A stretch of DNA of 14,732 nucleotides. It comes from Spirochaetia bacterium (GTDB lineage: Bacteria; Spirochaetota; UBA12135). The position numbers and the translations under genes were made by a program. Each line of letters opens with the position of its first letter. The first letter of the stretch is position 1. The stretch covers positions 943 through 15,674 of the forward strand of contig DNNS01000026.1 of NCBI GenBank assembly GCA_003497555.1. Reading direction: 5' to 3'. Of this stretch, positions 14,314-14,732 are shown piece by piece. The notes under the pieces were generated by a model. That model was not told where the DNA came from. It made no database searches and was given only the letters and a program-made list of their open reading frames with translations.

Positions 14314-14732
14314 ATGTCTGAGCAAATAATTCAAGTAGAAAATTTATCAAAAAAATTCTGCCGCAGTCTTAAGCGCAGTATGGCTTATGGATTAATTGAT
14401 ATTACCAAGTCGTCTTTGGGCATAAAGCTAAAACGTGAATTTTTACGAAAAGCTGAATTTTGGGCTTTAAAAAACAACAATTTTAACGTAAAGCGCGGCG
14501 ATTCGGTGGGGCTTATTGGAAAAAATGGCTCGGGCAAATCCACTTTATTAAGGCTGCTGGCGGGGATATATCCACCCGACACAGGCAAGATAACTATCAG
14601 AGGTAAAATCGGCGCTTTAATTTCCGTGGGTGCCGGTTTCCATCCGCACATGACCGGCAGAGAAAACATTTTTTTAAATGGCAGTATTCTGGGCATGAAA
14701 CAAAATGTAATAAAAAAAAAAATGGAAGAAAG
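14314..14732 (+). CDS. wzt: ABC polysaccharide export ATPase (Wzt-like), 3' end off window
   Basis: ATG at 14314 lies 3 bases after the permease stop with no clear ribosome-binding site, suggesting translational coupling. The visible 139 codons show the N-terminal ATPase core: IIQVENLSKKF (5-15), a long family-typical insertion before FWALKNNNF, Walker A GKNGSGKST, then LRLLAGIYPPDTGKI and the Q-loop-region stretch GALISVGAGFHPHMTGREN, which is diagnostic of Wzt/TagH/RfbB-type exporters. The signature motif, Walker B and any C-terminal carbohydrate-binding domain lie beyond the window. The protein powers export of the glycan presumably built with the sugar made by the two upstream enzymes. 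Confidence 0.9.
   Translation, partial: MSEQIIQVENLSKKFCRSLKRSMAYGLIDITKSSLGIKLKREFLRKAEFWALKNNNFNVKRGDSVGLIGKNGSGKSTLLRLLAGIYPPDTGKITIRGKIGALISVGAGFHPHMTGRENIFLNGSILGMKQNVIKKKMEE

Overview
The window reads as AT-rich chromosomal DNA from a bacterium with a two-membrane envelope and an anaerobic lifestyle. The evidence is a CsgG-like exported protein, a Wzm/Wzt-type polysaccharide exporter, a sugar-nucleotide pathway and an oxygen-sensitive type of activase/2-hydroxyacyl-CoA dehydratase fusion. A spirochaete (Treponema-like) or another gut-type anaerobe is my best guess, but nothing here fixes the taxonomy. Genes use the standard code, and several have near-consensus sigma70 promoters. No rRNA, tRNA, CRISPR array or intact mobile element was seen.

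Left part (1-1860): a minus-strand operon starts from a perfect TTGACA-N17-TATAAT promoter. It carries two overlapping tiny ORFs and then a GntR-type regulator that runs off the left edge. A gene-poor 557-base spacer follows, holding a 16-base palindrome and one copy of a dispersed repeat. Next comes a CsgG-like exported protein whose promoter shows that its start is at 1233, not 1200.

Centre-left (1885-4966): a minus-strand cluster of three genes, read from right to left. They encode a polytopic GT-C-like membrane protein, a YidD-domain protein with its own signal peptide, and a TPR-like protein with a C-terminal GLGQ-type membrane domain. The last two overlap by GTGA. A hairpin at 1885-1928 separates this cluster from the convergent CsgG-like gene.

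Centre (4967-10526): a spacer with a long nested inverted repeat (the second copy of the dispersed repeat) leads to a TetR/CerR-like regulator. The regulator has a strong promoter and an operator-like palindrome near the predicted start of transcription. A GC-rich palindromic spacer separates it from a 1422-residue fused protein. This joins two BcrAD/BadFG-type ATPase activase modules, a four-cysteine knuckle and HgdB/DUF2229-like dehydratase modules, probably as an electron-activating, double-cubane-type iron-sulfur enzyme.

Right part (10527-14732): a decayed GntR gene is recognisable on the minus strand, with an in-frame TAA at a usually leucine position. Beyond it lies a surface-polysaccharide locus on the plus strand. 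It contains a GDP-fucose/colitose synthase, a DegT-family enzyme with histidine in place of the PLP lysine (ColD-like 3-dehydratase), an ABC-2 permease (Wzm) and the N-terminal part of its ATPase (Wzt). The locus presumably makes and exports an O-antigen-like glycan containing a deoxy or dideoxy sugar such as colitose.
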